Shown: positions 7,156 through 13,419, numbered from the stretch's first letter. The stretch is 13,419 nt of DNA from Methanobacteriota archaeon (GCA_023434825.1 JAEYSH010000064.1:1-13419), one strand, 5' to 3'. The notes: generated by a model from the sequence alone, not told the origin. Numbers and translations are program-made.

Positions 7156-8262
7156 CTATTTGCCCCTCAAAAATTTATTTTTGGGGTTCAGGAAATTCAA
7201 AGAATTTCCTTCAACCCCGCCAATTTCTCTAATTTTAGTCATTAAGTCTTCAAGTTCAATAATATTCCCACCCATTCTGTTTACAAGTTCTACATTCTTG
7301 CATCCAATGGCCATTTTAATATCTTCTCTCATCTGACCGTTACTCATTTCAACAGATATGAATTTAGGGTTATTTTCATCAGCAATCTTTTTCAATTCTT
7401 TATCTGGGAAGGGGAATAATGTTTTAGGTCTAAATAATCCCACTTTAATTCCTTCTTTTCTAGCAACTTCTACAGCAGATCTTGCTATTCTACTGCTTAT
7501 TCCATAGGAAACAAGAACAATTTCTGCATCTTCTATCATGTATTCTTCATAATTGACTTCAGATTCCTTAATTTTTTCATATTTTTCCTGTAATTTGAAG
7601 TTAAACTCTTCCAGTAAATCGAAATCAAGGAAAATTGATGTAACCAGATTTCCCATTGTTTCTTTATTTCCACAGACTGCCCATGAGTTATCAATTTCTG
7701 GATTTACAGCTTTTTCAGGGAACTTTAATGGTTCTACCATTTGCCCTAAAACCGCATCTGCAATAATTATAACTGGATTTCTCCATTTTTCTGCAAGTTC
7801 AAATGCCAGAATAGTAAAATCACACATTTCTTGAACGGAATTTGGTGCTAAAACTATATTTTTATAGTTTCCGTGGCCTCCTCCTTTAACAAGCTGATTG
7901 TAGTCACCTTGCTCAGGGCCGATGTTTCCTAATCCCGGGCCTGCTCTTTGAACGTCTACTATAACACAAGGTAGCTCTGCACCTGCTAAAAATGATATAC
8001 CTTCCTGTTTAAGGCTCATTCCGGGGCCTGATGAAGCGGTCATCACCCTATGTCCTGCTGCCGCTCCTCCATAAACCATGTTTATAGCTGCTTCCTCTGA
8101 TTCTGCTTGAACAAATTTCCTCCCTACCATTGGGAAGTATTTTGAGGCTTCATGAAGGATTTCACTTGCAGGGGTAATTGGATAACCAAAATAACTGTCA
8201 CAGCCTGCATACATGGCTCCTATTATAACTGCTGTGTTTCCTCTTATTAGTTGAGTTGCCAT
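7156..8262 (-). CDS. vorB: 2-oxoisovalerate:ferredoxin oxidoreductase VorB, alpha subunit
   Basis: This 368-residue alpha subunit binds the pyrimidine end of TPP and shapes the substrate pocket. Visible signatures are YPITPASE (27-34), the QAESEEAAINM stretch near 52, SSGPGMS (77-83) and RAGPGLGNIGPEQGD (106-120), followed by the C-terminal domain with LVSYGISSRIARSAVE. The start is set by GAGGAGG six bases before the ATG at 8262; a longer reading from 8307 would begin inside vorC and lacks a ribosome site. It lies one base after vorC (TAA-C-ATG) and one base before vorA. Family and partner assignment are firm because all three subunit genes adjoin. Confidence 0.92.
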   Translation of the reverse strand: MATQLIRGNTAVIIGAMYAGCDSYFGYPITPASEILHEASKYFPMVGRKFVQAESEEAAINMVYGGAAAGHRVMTASSGPGMSLKQEGISFLAGAELPCVIVDVQRAGPGLGNIGPEQGDYNQLVKGGGHGNYKNIVLAPNSVQEMCDFTILAFELAEKWRNPVIIIADAVLGQMVEPLKFPEKAVNPEIDNSWAVCGNKETMGNLVTSIFLDFDLLEEFNFKLQEKYEKIKESEVNYEEYMIEDAEIVLVSYGISSRIARSAVEVARKEGIKVGLFRPKTLFPFPDKELKKIADENNPKFISVEMSNGQMREDIKMAIGCKNVELVNRMGGNIIELEDLMTKIREIGGVEGNSLNFLNPKNKFLRGK

Positions 8263-8263
8263 G

Positions 8264-8515
8264 TTAGTCCTCCTCTTTTTTAGATTTCTTTGGAATGTGA
8301 ACTTCAACGGCTAAAGGTTCGGGACAGGTATAATAACAATCACCACATCCTGAGCATCCTTCGCCTTCAAATACTGCATAATGATAACCTCTTTCATTAA
8401 CATCATCACTCATCTTTAGAACACCTTTTTTACATGCAATTATACACCTTTCGCATGCTTTACATTCTAAAGTGTTGATGACGGGGTAAGGTTCTCTTTT
8501 ATCTGACTCTTTCAT
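8264..8515 (-). CDS. vorC: 2-oxoisovalerate:ferredoxin oxidoreductase VorC, ferredoxin-like delta subunit
   Basis: This 83-residue protein has two [4Fe-4S] binding motifs: C18-x2-C21-x2-C24-x3-C28 and C54-x2-C57-x2-C60-x3-C64, each followed by residues usual for 2x[4Fe-4S] ferredoxins. It passes electrons between the TPP site of VorA/VorB and free ferredoxin. The short basic and acidic tail (KKSKKEED) also encodes the ribosome site of vorB. The ATG at 8515 is preceded by AAGGAT at five bases distance. The gene is the first of the vorCBA row and lies 82 bases after the acyl-CoA synthetase gene. Confidence 0.93.
   Translation of the reverse strand: MKESDKREPYPVINTLECKACERCIIACKKGVLKMSDDVNERGYHYAVFEGEGCSGCGDCYYTCPEPLAVEVHIPKKSKKEED
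8269..8275 (-). promoter_or_regulatory. Ribosome binding site fixing the vorB start
   Basis: GAGGAGG is embedded in the last codons of vorC and lies six bases before the vorB ATG at 8262. It decides for the shorter vorB and couples the two genes. Confidence 0.7.
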
Positions 8516-8548
8516 AATTTATCCTTCTAATATTAATTATTTCAAAAC

Positions 8549-8576
8549 AAAAAAATTTAATAGGATTTTAAATCCT
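8549..8576 (-). promoter_or_regulatory. Hairpin followed by a T tract between the synthetase gene and vorC
   Basis: On the minus strand AGGATT-TAA-AATCCT forms a six-base-pair hairpin (8562-8576), followed six bases later by seven T residues (8549-8555), upstream of the vorC ribosome site. It may be a partial terminator, a processing site or a pause that sets vor expression relative to the synthetase. The stem is short and AT-rich, so the role is uncertain. Confidence 0.35.
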
Positions 8577-8597
8577 TTTTCAGTAATTTAGTTATTT

Positions 8598-10268
8598 TTA
8601 TTCTTGATCTTGAGTTCGTATTTCTACTCTCCTTATTTTTCCGCTTATTGTTTTTGGAAGTTCATCCACAAATTCAATTACGCGGGGATATTTATAAGGT
8701 GCTGTTACACTTTTAACGTGATTTTGAATCTCTTTTACTAATTCTTCTGATGCTTCATAATCATTTGTAAGTACAATTGTAGCTTTAACGACTTGTCCTC
8801 TTACAGGGTCAGGGAATGCGGTTATAGCACATTCTAAAACTGATGGATGGGATATAACTGCACTTTCTACTTCAAATGGACCAATTCGATATCCAGAACT
8901 TTTAATCATATCGTCAGTCCTTCCAACAAACCAGATGTATCCATCTTCGTCCATCCATGCGGTATCGCCAGTATGGTAGCATTTATCATGCCATACTTCT
9001 TTGGTTTTCTTAGGATTGAGGTAATATCCTCCAAATAATCCTAATGGTTTATCTTCGACAGTTTTAATGACTATTTCTCCCTCTTCTCCAATATCTGATG
9101 GTTTATTTTCTTTATCTACAATGTGAATATCGTAAATTGGTGCAGGTTTTCCCATTGAACCCGGTCTTGGTTCAATCCACGGAAAATTAGCTACAGACAC
9201 AACTGTTTCTGTCTGTCCGAAACCTTCTCTTATTTCTAAACCAGTAAATTCTTTGAATTTAGTGTAAACTTCTGGATTTAAAGGTTCACCAGCAGTTACT
9301 GCGTATTCTAGGGTTGAAAAATCATATTTGGAAAGATCTTCTTTAATTAAAAACCTGTAAATTGTTGGCGGGGCGCAGTAAGTAGTAACGCCATTTTTGG
9401 ATGCATATTTAAGCATATTTCCAGCATCAAACCGTTCATAATCATAAACAAATACGGCACTTCCTGCTATCCACTGCCCATAAATTTGACCCCAGACTGA
9501 TTTTGCCCATCCAGTATCAGCTACCGTGTAATGAAGTCCATCTTCTATTACATTCTGCCAGTATTTTGCAGTTATTATATGTGCTAAAGGATAAGTAAAA
9601 TCATGTTGAATCATTTTTGGAAGTCCAGTAGTTCCTGATGAAAAATATACGAGGGAAATATCATCAGTTGATGTATTTGAATCTCCTGAAGGGCGTCCAA
9701 AATCAAGTGAGGCTTTTTCAATCTCTTTCCTGAAATTAAGCCATCCTTCTCTATCATCATCTCCAACTATGGCTTTTATGAGTTCATAGTCTCCTAATTC
9801 TTCATCTGCTTCATCAAAATACTCAGGTACGCCATCTTCAGCAATACATACTACCATTTTAATTTTCGCTTGCTCTACTCGGTATACAATATCTTCAGAT
9901 CTAAGCATATGTGTAGCTGGAATTGCTATAGCTCCTATTTTATGGAGGCCTAAAAGACAGAACCAGAATTCATAACGTGCTTTAAGTGTAAGCATTACTG
10001 TATCGCCTTTTTTAACACCGCATTTGGTGAAAAAATTTGCAGCTTTATCACTGTAATATTTCATGTCTGCAAATGTGAATACATTTTCATTATCGTAATC
10101 ATCGCACCATACAAGTGCTATTTTATCTGGAATATTAGTTGCGTATTCATCAACAACATCATAAGCAAAGTTGAAATCTTGGGGAACGTTTATTTTGAAA
10201 TTTTCTTTAAAATCTTCATATGATTCGAATTCAACCCTTGAAAGAAATTTAGTTAATAGTGAAGACAT
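8598..10268 (-). CDS. AMP-forming acyl-CoA synthetase (medium-chain/branched-chain acid type)
   Basis: This 556-residue enzyme activates a carboxylic acid with ATP and CoA through an acyl-adenylate. Core motifs in order are YFSSGTTGLPK (208-218), GEPLNP (327-332), GFGQTE (349-354), YHTGD (431-435), GRTDDMIKSSGYRIGP (449-464) and the C-terminal PKTISGKIRR (538-547), where K544 is the expected catalytic lysine of the adenylation step. The sequence is closer to medium-chain acyl-CoA synthetases than to classical acetyl-CoA synthetase, which is longer. The characterised Methanosarcina acetivorans relative is known to prefer 2-methylbutyrate, which would fit its position just upstream of vorCBA. 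It lies 19 bases after the HTH-cupin gene and has AAGGAGT upstream. The exact acid (isobutyrate, 2-methylbutyrate, isovalerate, aryl acids) is inference. Confidence 0.88.
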   Translation of the reverse strand: MSSLLTKFLSRVEFESYEDFKENFKINVPQDFNFAYDVVDEYATNIPDKIALVWCDDYDNENVFTFADMKYYSDKAANFFTKCGVKKGDTVMLTLKARYEFWFCLLGLHKIGAIAIPATHMLRSEDIVYRVEQAKIKMVVCIAEDGVPEYFDEADEELGDYELIKAIVGDDDREGWLNFRKEIEKASLDFGRPSGDSNTSTDDISLVYFSSGTTGLPKMIQHDFTYPLAHIITAKYWQNVIEDGLHYTVADTGWAKSVWGQIYGQWIAGSAVFVYDYERFDAGNMLKYASKNGVTTYCAPPTIYRFLIKEDLSKYDFSTLEYAVTAGEPLNPEVYTKFKEFTGLEIREGFGQTETVVSVANFPWIEPRPGSMGKPAPIYDIHIVDKENKPSDIGEEGEIVIKTVEDKPLGLFGGYYLNPKKTKEVWHDKCYHTGDTAWMDEDGYIWFVGRTDDMIKSSGYRIGPFEVESAVISHPSVLECAITAFPDPVRGQVVKATIVLTNDYEASEELVKEIQNHVKSVTAPYKYPRVIEFVDELPKTISGKIRRVEIRTQDQE

Positions 10269-10287
10269 TTTAATTACTCCTTGGTCA

Positions 10288-10842
10288 TTACATAATTATT
10301 GCTAGAAATTTAGCTTTTTTATTGTTTAAAGCTTCCATTGCGTGCTCTTGGGAAGAATCAAAGAATATTGAATCTCCTTCATTTAGAATAACTTCATTGT
10401 TATGGATATAATATTTTAAAGAACCTTCAAGAACATAGTTAAATTCCTGCCCCGGGTGTGAATTTTTTGAAGGTTTTGCTTCATCATCTTTTGGTTCGAC
10501 TGTAACGATGAAAGGTTCAGCTTTTTTATGAATGAATTTTTCAGCGAGGTTCTCGTATTTGTACTGTTTCCGTCTTTCTACTGCAATTCCTTTATCTTTT
10601 CTAGTAACAGTAAAAAAGTGCATTCTTGTCTCTTCACCAGTAAGTAAAAGACCCATATCTACTCCGAATTTTTGAGCTATTTCATACAGAATACTTGCTG
10701 GAATATCTGAAATTCCATCTTCATACTCTTTATAGGTTTCAGTGTCGATTTTTAGATATTCAGCCATTTCATCAATGCTTATATCTGATAAGTCCCTTAA
10801 TTCAAAGATACGTGACCCAATTTCTTTCATCTTTTCTTTCAT
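10288..10842 (-). CDS. HTH (XRE family) - cupin transcriptional regulator
   Basis: This 184-residue protein joins an N-terminal XRE-type helix-turn-helix (about 9-65, with SIDEMAEYLKIDTETYKEYEDG as its core in two pieces) to a C-terminal cupin barrel (about 106-184). The cupin motifs are HPGQEFNYVLEG with H129 and E133, and GDSIFFDSSQEHAMEALN with H167, so a metal or small-molecule ligand is possible. Such proteins often regulate the adjacent operon. It is the first gene of the row that continues with the acyl-CoA synthetase and vorCBA, and a strong inverted repeat lies upstream. An in-frame ATG at 10875 is rejected because it lies directly at the TATA-like sequence and lacks a ribosome site; GAGTGGT precedes the ATG at 10842. 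The ligand and whether it activates or represses are unknown. Confidence 0.85.
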   Translation of the reverse strand: MKEKMKEIGSRIFELRDLSDISIDEMAEYLKIDTETYKEYEDGISDIPASILYEIAQKFGVDMGLLLTGEETRMHFFTVTRKDKGIAVERRKQYKYENLAEKFIHKKAEPFIVTVEPKDDEAKPSKNSHPGQEFNYVLEGSLKYYIHNNEVILNEGDSIFFDSSQEHAMEALNNKKAKFLAIIM

Positions 10843-10845
10843 GAT

Positions 10846-10852
10846 ACCACTC
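10846..10852 (-). promoter_or_regulatory. Ribosome binding site favouring the regulator start at 10842
   Basis: GAGTGGT lies three bases before the ATG at 10842. The match is moderate and the spacing short, but no better site serves the ATG at 10875 or the internal ATG four codons later. Confidence 0.4.
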
Positions 10853-10880
10853 TTTAAAATTGAAGCATAAATCATTAACT

Positions 10881-10890
10881 GTTATAATAT
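10881..10890 (-). promoter_or_regulatory. Candidate TATA box of the regulator-synthetase-vor operon
   Basis: ATATTATAAC on the minus strand would place the transcription start near 10861 and give a leader of about 19 bases before the ATG at 10842. TTATAATTAT at about 10902-10911 is a second possibility. Confidence 0.4.
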
Positions 10891-10928
10891 TCAGTTTTCT
10901 ATAATTATAATTAAATTCCAAGATAAAA

Positions 10929-10958
10929 AATCTATTATGGTATTATTCATAATAGATT
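10929..10958. promoter_or_regulatory. 11-bp inverted repeat, probable operator upstream of the HTH-cupin gene
   Basis: AATCTATTATG (10929-10939) and CATAATAGATT (10948-10958) are perfect inverted copies separated by eight bases. The site is centred about 57 bases upstream of the TATA-like sequence, in the place of an upstream regulator site. On the minus strand it is followed by six T residues, so a terminator for transcripts from the right is an alternative, but the nearest intact upstream gene on that strand ends more than 1 kb away at its own T-rich terminator. Confidence 0.55.
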
Positions 10959-11266
10959 AAAAAGTATATATAATGATTATTAATGATAATTCTAATTACA
11001 TAAAACTAATATAAAAAGTTTATTAGATATAAAAAAACACTTTAAATTATATTTTTAACCAATCTTCTAAAAGAAAATATTAAATTTCAATCATTCCATT
11101 AACTTGGAAATAAAAAAAATAAAACATTAAATGCTCTAAGCCGAAAAACGAGTATAAACCATTAAAAGAATTGCAAAAATCAAATAGTCAACAATCATAA
11201 TATAATATTATATTTAATATCATATTTTAATGTTATAAAAACCCTATAAACATTAATTATTACTAA
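10959..11266. other. AT-rich stretch without a gene
   Basis: No reading frame with coding character, RNA gene or clear repeat array is seen. It holds a perfect 16-base AT-only palindrome (11199-11214) that may be chance, and a 19-base sequence (10973-10991) that recurs with one mismatch at 11914-11932. Confidence 0.5.
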
Positions 11267-11610
11267 CTAGTTTCTATTGTACATCTTAGGAAAAATAAAC
11301 CTTAAATAATTGATATATTGTTTATCATCAATAGCCCTTACTGGAGCTCCATCATCAATTTTCAAAGGAAGACCAATGAAGATGTATTCACCAGGATCTA
11401 CATCTTTAAACAGAGCCCTTCAAACACTGTGAGATTATCAAGCAGTATATCATGTATACCCTCATTTTTATTAAATTTTTCAACTCTTAAATAGTATGCT
11501 CCAAGAGATTAATCTTATTTTCTGCTAAATATTCTGCTACATCCAGTTTTACATGTGCAAAATCTGTTCTAAATGTTTTATATTGCTTTTCTGTTTCTTT
11601 ATTCTTCTTT
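11267..11610 (-). pseudogene. Decayed cyclase-family gene (kynurenine formamidase-like), C-terminal part
   Basis: Three minus-strand reading frames join into one protein-like sequence. Going downstream these are: KQYKTFRTDFAHVKLDVAEY and LAENKINLL (to about 11503); GAYYLRVEKFNKNEGIHDI with LLDNLTVFEGL (about 11500 to 11415); and LFKDVDPGEYIFIGLPLKI with DDGAPVRAI (about 11420 to the stop at 11267). The order and spacing match the C-terminal half of the putative cyclase family (metal-dependent hydrolases including kynurenine formamidase), where a segment like 'YLVENGINLVGIDYLSVEKF' precedes 'PGEYIFIGLPLKI.GGDGAP'. Two frameshifts, near 11503 and near 11418, and absence of the N-terminal metal site show that it is not functional. 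The family call rests on remembered motifs only. Confidence 0.6.
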
Positions 11611-11854
11611 AGCTTCTTTTATTAGCTGTGTTGGGGCCATATGGCAGAATATGCAATATTTTTCTATAGTAATTGTGTACCTGATCTTGGTTTGAGGTTT
11701 TAATATTTCACTGCGATTTGTTAGATATTTGTTTTTCTAGTTCTGGGTGTTTTTCTTTGAGTTTGGTCATTGGTCTTTTGGGCATTTCGACACATTCTAA
11801 TTTTCTGCAAATAGTTACTTCTTTTTTTTTTGCTGTAGTTTGCTTATCTACGAA
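11599..11854 (-). pseudogene. Remnant of a small cysteine-containing protein, unrecognised
   Basis: Two overlapping minus-strand frames look like parts of one protein. The first reads EVTICRKLECVEMPKRPMTK and LKEKHPELEKQI before a stop at 11708. The second continues with ILKPQTKIRYTITIEKYCIF and CHMAPTQLIKEAKEE to a stop at 11599. Together they give C-x4-C and C-x2-C pairs, which might bind metal. No start codon with a ribosome site is evident upstream and a frameshift near 11720 is needed. I do not recognise the family. It adjoins the cyclase remnant on the same strand, so both may have been an operon, or the region may simply be noise rich in lysine codons. Confidence 0.35.
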
Positions 11855-12003
11855 TTAATAAGAATGTTTTTGTAGTACGTCGAAAATGCTATATCTTTAC
11901 ACAATAATTTATCATGATTATTAATGGTAATTTATGATTTACTGATATTTATAACTAATTATTATATTAAATAAAATGAATATTTGTGATATTTTCTATT
12001 TCT
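11855..12003. other. AT-rich spacer
   Basis: Nothing with coding character is seen. It carries the second copy (11914-11932) of a 19-base sequence also found at 10973-10991. Confidence 0.4.
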
Positions 12004-12017
12004 AAAAAAAATAAAAA
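12004..12017 (-). terminator. T-rich terminator of the pseudomurein-binding protein gene
   Basis: About 27 bases after the stop codon at 12044 the minus strand reads TTTTTATTTTTTTT, a typical archaeal terminator. Confidence 0.6.
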
Positions 12018-12043
12018 GGGGATTTTTTTTTATTAGTGACATT

Positions 12044-13419
12044 TTAGAAAGGCAATGATGAGTATATGCCTTTAAATGTGTATGTCTCTGTATTCCAGTT
12101 ATTTATAACGCCAAAAGTATTTCTGGAACTTGTAGCATCTGCATCGTACCATTGGCCGTTTACATAAACTTGGGCCCATACGTGTCCGTATCTACCGCTG
12201 CTAAATGTACATTCTCCATGCACATATCTTGAGGGTATGCCTGCAGCTCTTAAAAGAGCGATTAGCAAGTGTGATGTGTCAACACAATTTCCTGATCCAT
12301 TTTTAAGAGTACTTACTGCTCCGTATTTGGTATTATAATAGAAGGTATATCCTATTTTATCCCTTACCCAGTTGAAGATTTTAGTAGATTCAGCCAATCC
12401 ATTGCCGCCTTGAGCTAGTGACCATGCTAATGCATTGATACTGGTATCGCCTACCTGACAATTTGTAGTTGATTGTAAGTACTGTGTTAAATCATCGGGT
12501 ATCTCTGTAGTTTGACCAGTAACAACAGACCATGATTTCATTGATACAGAATCGGGCATTTTTCCGTTGTTTGTGTAGTAATCAATGATTTTACTGTACA
12601 TGTAAACTAGATTCTGGTATCCTAGGTAGGTCCCGAGACTTGTTTGGTAGTCATAATCGGGTGTTTTACCAGTGGAATCCATATAACTTTTCACATCATT
12701 AGCAATAGTCAAATACTCAGTTTTAGGAATATTTCCTGATTTAATAGTGTCTTTTGGATTTGTAGGACTACTGTAATTTTTTAAGATGATTGAATCAGTG
12801 TTTCCAATAGTTAGTTGTAATGTAGCGCTGCTTAGTAACTCTAAAAACTGAGGCATGCTTACTTGAATACTGCCGATAGTTACGTAATTTGGAAGTGTTT
12901 CATTTGTTTCTACAAAGTTCTTTACCCTGCTTGCAGCGTCTTTTATTTGGTCCATAGTGAACGTTGCAATGGTTGGACTTGAAACAAATTTCCATGAGTT
13001 CATACTCACAGAATCAGGCAACTTGCTATTTACTTTATGATAATTTAAAATCTTACTGTACATGTAAACTAGATTCTGGTATCCTAGGTAGGTCCCGAGA
13101 CTTGTTTGGTAGTCATAATCGGGTGTTTTACCAGTGGAATCCATATAACTTTTTACGTCATTAGCAATACCCAAATATTCATCCATAGGAATATTTCCAT
13201 ATATAATATTGTCAATTATATTGGTTGGGTTGCTAAAACTTTTTAAAGGAATTGGATTATTATTTCCAGATTTTAATTGCAATGAAGCTGTAGTTAATAG
13301 TTCTAAAAGCTGTGCCATGTTGATCGTGGTTCCGTTAATAATTACATTATCCGGTAACTTATTGTTTGATTCTATATATGCTTTTACTCGTGCTGCGGCA
13401 TCTGTAATCTGGTTTATTG
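12044..13419 (-). CDS. Cell-wall protein with pseudomurein-binding repeats and a transglutaminase-like (endoisopeptidase-type) domain, N-terminus cut
   Basis: The visible 457 residues stay open past the internal ATG at 13318 to the window edge, so the gene is partial at its 5' end. Four pseudomurein-binding-type repeat cores can be seen, each of the form V-K-x-(Y/F)-(I/V/M)-x-(S/T)-N-x-x-L/T-P, arranged as two 154-residue units. The last ~150 residues form a transglutaminase-like domain with GSGNCVDTS (C345, counting from the ATG at 13318), YGHVWAQVYV (H379) and WYDADATS (D394), a full C-H-D triad. This layout matches pseudomurein endoisopeptidases (family C71, PeiW/PeiP of methanogen viruses), which cut the peptide links of the wall. 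A host role in wall turnover or division is likely; a viral origin is possible. The signal peptide, if any, is outside the window. Confidence 0.85.
   Translation of the reverse strand, partial: INQITDAAARVKAYIESNNKLPDNVIINGTTINMAQLLELLTTASLQLKSGNNNPIPLKSFSNPTNIIDNIIYGNIPMDEYLGIANDVKSYMDSTGKTPDYDYQTSLGTYLGYQNLVYMYSKILNYHKVNSKLPDSVSMNSWKFVSSPTIATFTMDQIKDAASRVKNFVETNETLPNYVTIGSIQVSMPQFLELLSSATLQLTIGNTDSIILKNYSSPTNPKDTIKSGNIPKTEYLTIANDVKSYMDSTGKTPDYDYQTSLGTYLGYQNLVYMYSKIIDYYTNNGKMPDSVSMKSWSVVTGQTTEIPDDLTQYLQSTTNCQVGDTSINALAWSLAQGGNGLAESTKIFNWVRDKIGYTFYYNTKYGAVSTLKNGSGNCVDTSHLLIALLRAAGIPSRYVHGECTFSSGRYGHVWAQVYVNGQWYDADATSSRNTFGVINNWNTETYTFKGIYSSLPF
12591..12691 (-). repeat. 101-base perfect direct repeat, copy 1
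   Basis: This segment is identical over 101 bases to 13053-13153, at an offset of 462 bases (154 codons). It encodes the KSYMDSTGKTPDYDYQTSLG and TYLGYQNLVYMYSK part of a pseudomurein-binding repeat. Confidence 0.95.
13053..13153 (-). repeat. 101-base perfect direct repeat, copy 2
   Basis: This is the upstream copy (in gene direction) of the segment at 12591-12691. Sequence on both sides is clearly related at the protein level but diverged in DNA, so the identity is local. Confidence 0.95.

Noticed and set aside
10843..10875. Longer start of the HTH-cupin gene at 10875
   Set aside because: The extra 11 codons lie where the transcription start is predicted, have no ribosome site and do not belong to the helix-turn-helix domain.
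11199..11214. Perfect 16-base palindrome AATATAATATTATATT
   Set aside because: It is made only of A and T in a very AT-rich spacer, so chance is likely, and it is not near a gene start.
12044..13419. Provirus or viral lysis region
   Set aside because: The protein resembles viral PeiW/PeiP, but no integrase, structural, packaging or attachment-site sequence is visible, and host wall proteins share the same repeats.
1..13419. CRISPR arrays, insertion sequences, rRNA genes
   Set aside because: No regularly spaced short repeats, transposase-like frames, terminal inverted repeats or rRNA-like sequence were seen in the window.

Overview
The window looks like a chromosomal segment from a low-GC methanogen of the order Methanobacteriales, most likely Methanobacterium or a close relative. 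The reasons are a three-gene 2-oxoisovalerate:ferredoxin oxidoreductase set of the VorABC type, a protein with pseudomurein-binding repeats (pseudomurein is the wall polymer of this order), TATA-type promoters, T-rich terminators, strong GGAGG/GGTGAT ribosome sites and an elongator-type tRNA-Met gene with an archaeal bulge-helix-bulge intron. No genome comparison could be run, so the genus is an inference.

Layout. Positions 1-307 (minus strand) hold the start of an M23-like metallopeptidase cut by the window edge. An intron-bearing tRNA-Met(CAU) gene follows on the plus strand (532-641), then a nicotinate phosphoribosyltransferase (853-2010). Everything from 2028 to 10842 is on the minus strand. 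In transcription order it reads: an HTH-cupin regulator, an AMP-forming acyl-CoA synthetase, vorC, vorB, vorA, a second 2-oxoacid:ferredoxin oxidoreductase (fused gamma-alpha gene plus beta gene), and a UvsE-type UV damage endonuclease. Positions 10843-12043 contain no intact gene: a regulatory stretch with an 11-bp inverted repeat upstream of the regulator, an AT-rich stretch, then remnants of two decayed genes, one recognisable as a cyclase-family protein with two frameshifts. From 12044 to the right edge is the C-terminal part of a secreted or surface cell-wall protein (minus strand) with pseudomurein-binding repeats and a transglutaminase-like C-H-D domain resembling pseudomurein endoisopeptidases.

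How the genes work together. The central cluster reads as a module for assimilating organic acids. The synthetase would activate a branched-chain or aryl acid to its CoA thioester. VorABC, working in the reductive direction with ferredoxin, would carboxylate the acyl-CoA to a 2-oxoacid, which a transaminase elsewhere could turn into an amino acid. The HTH-cupin protein, first in the row and preceded by a strong inverted repeat, is the likely local regulator. The second oxidoreductase has its own promoter-like sequence and its own domain fusion, and may serve a different 2-oxoacid. The enzyme families are clear from the sequence; the exact substrates and the direction of flow are inferred.
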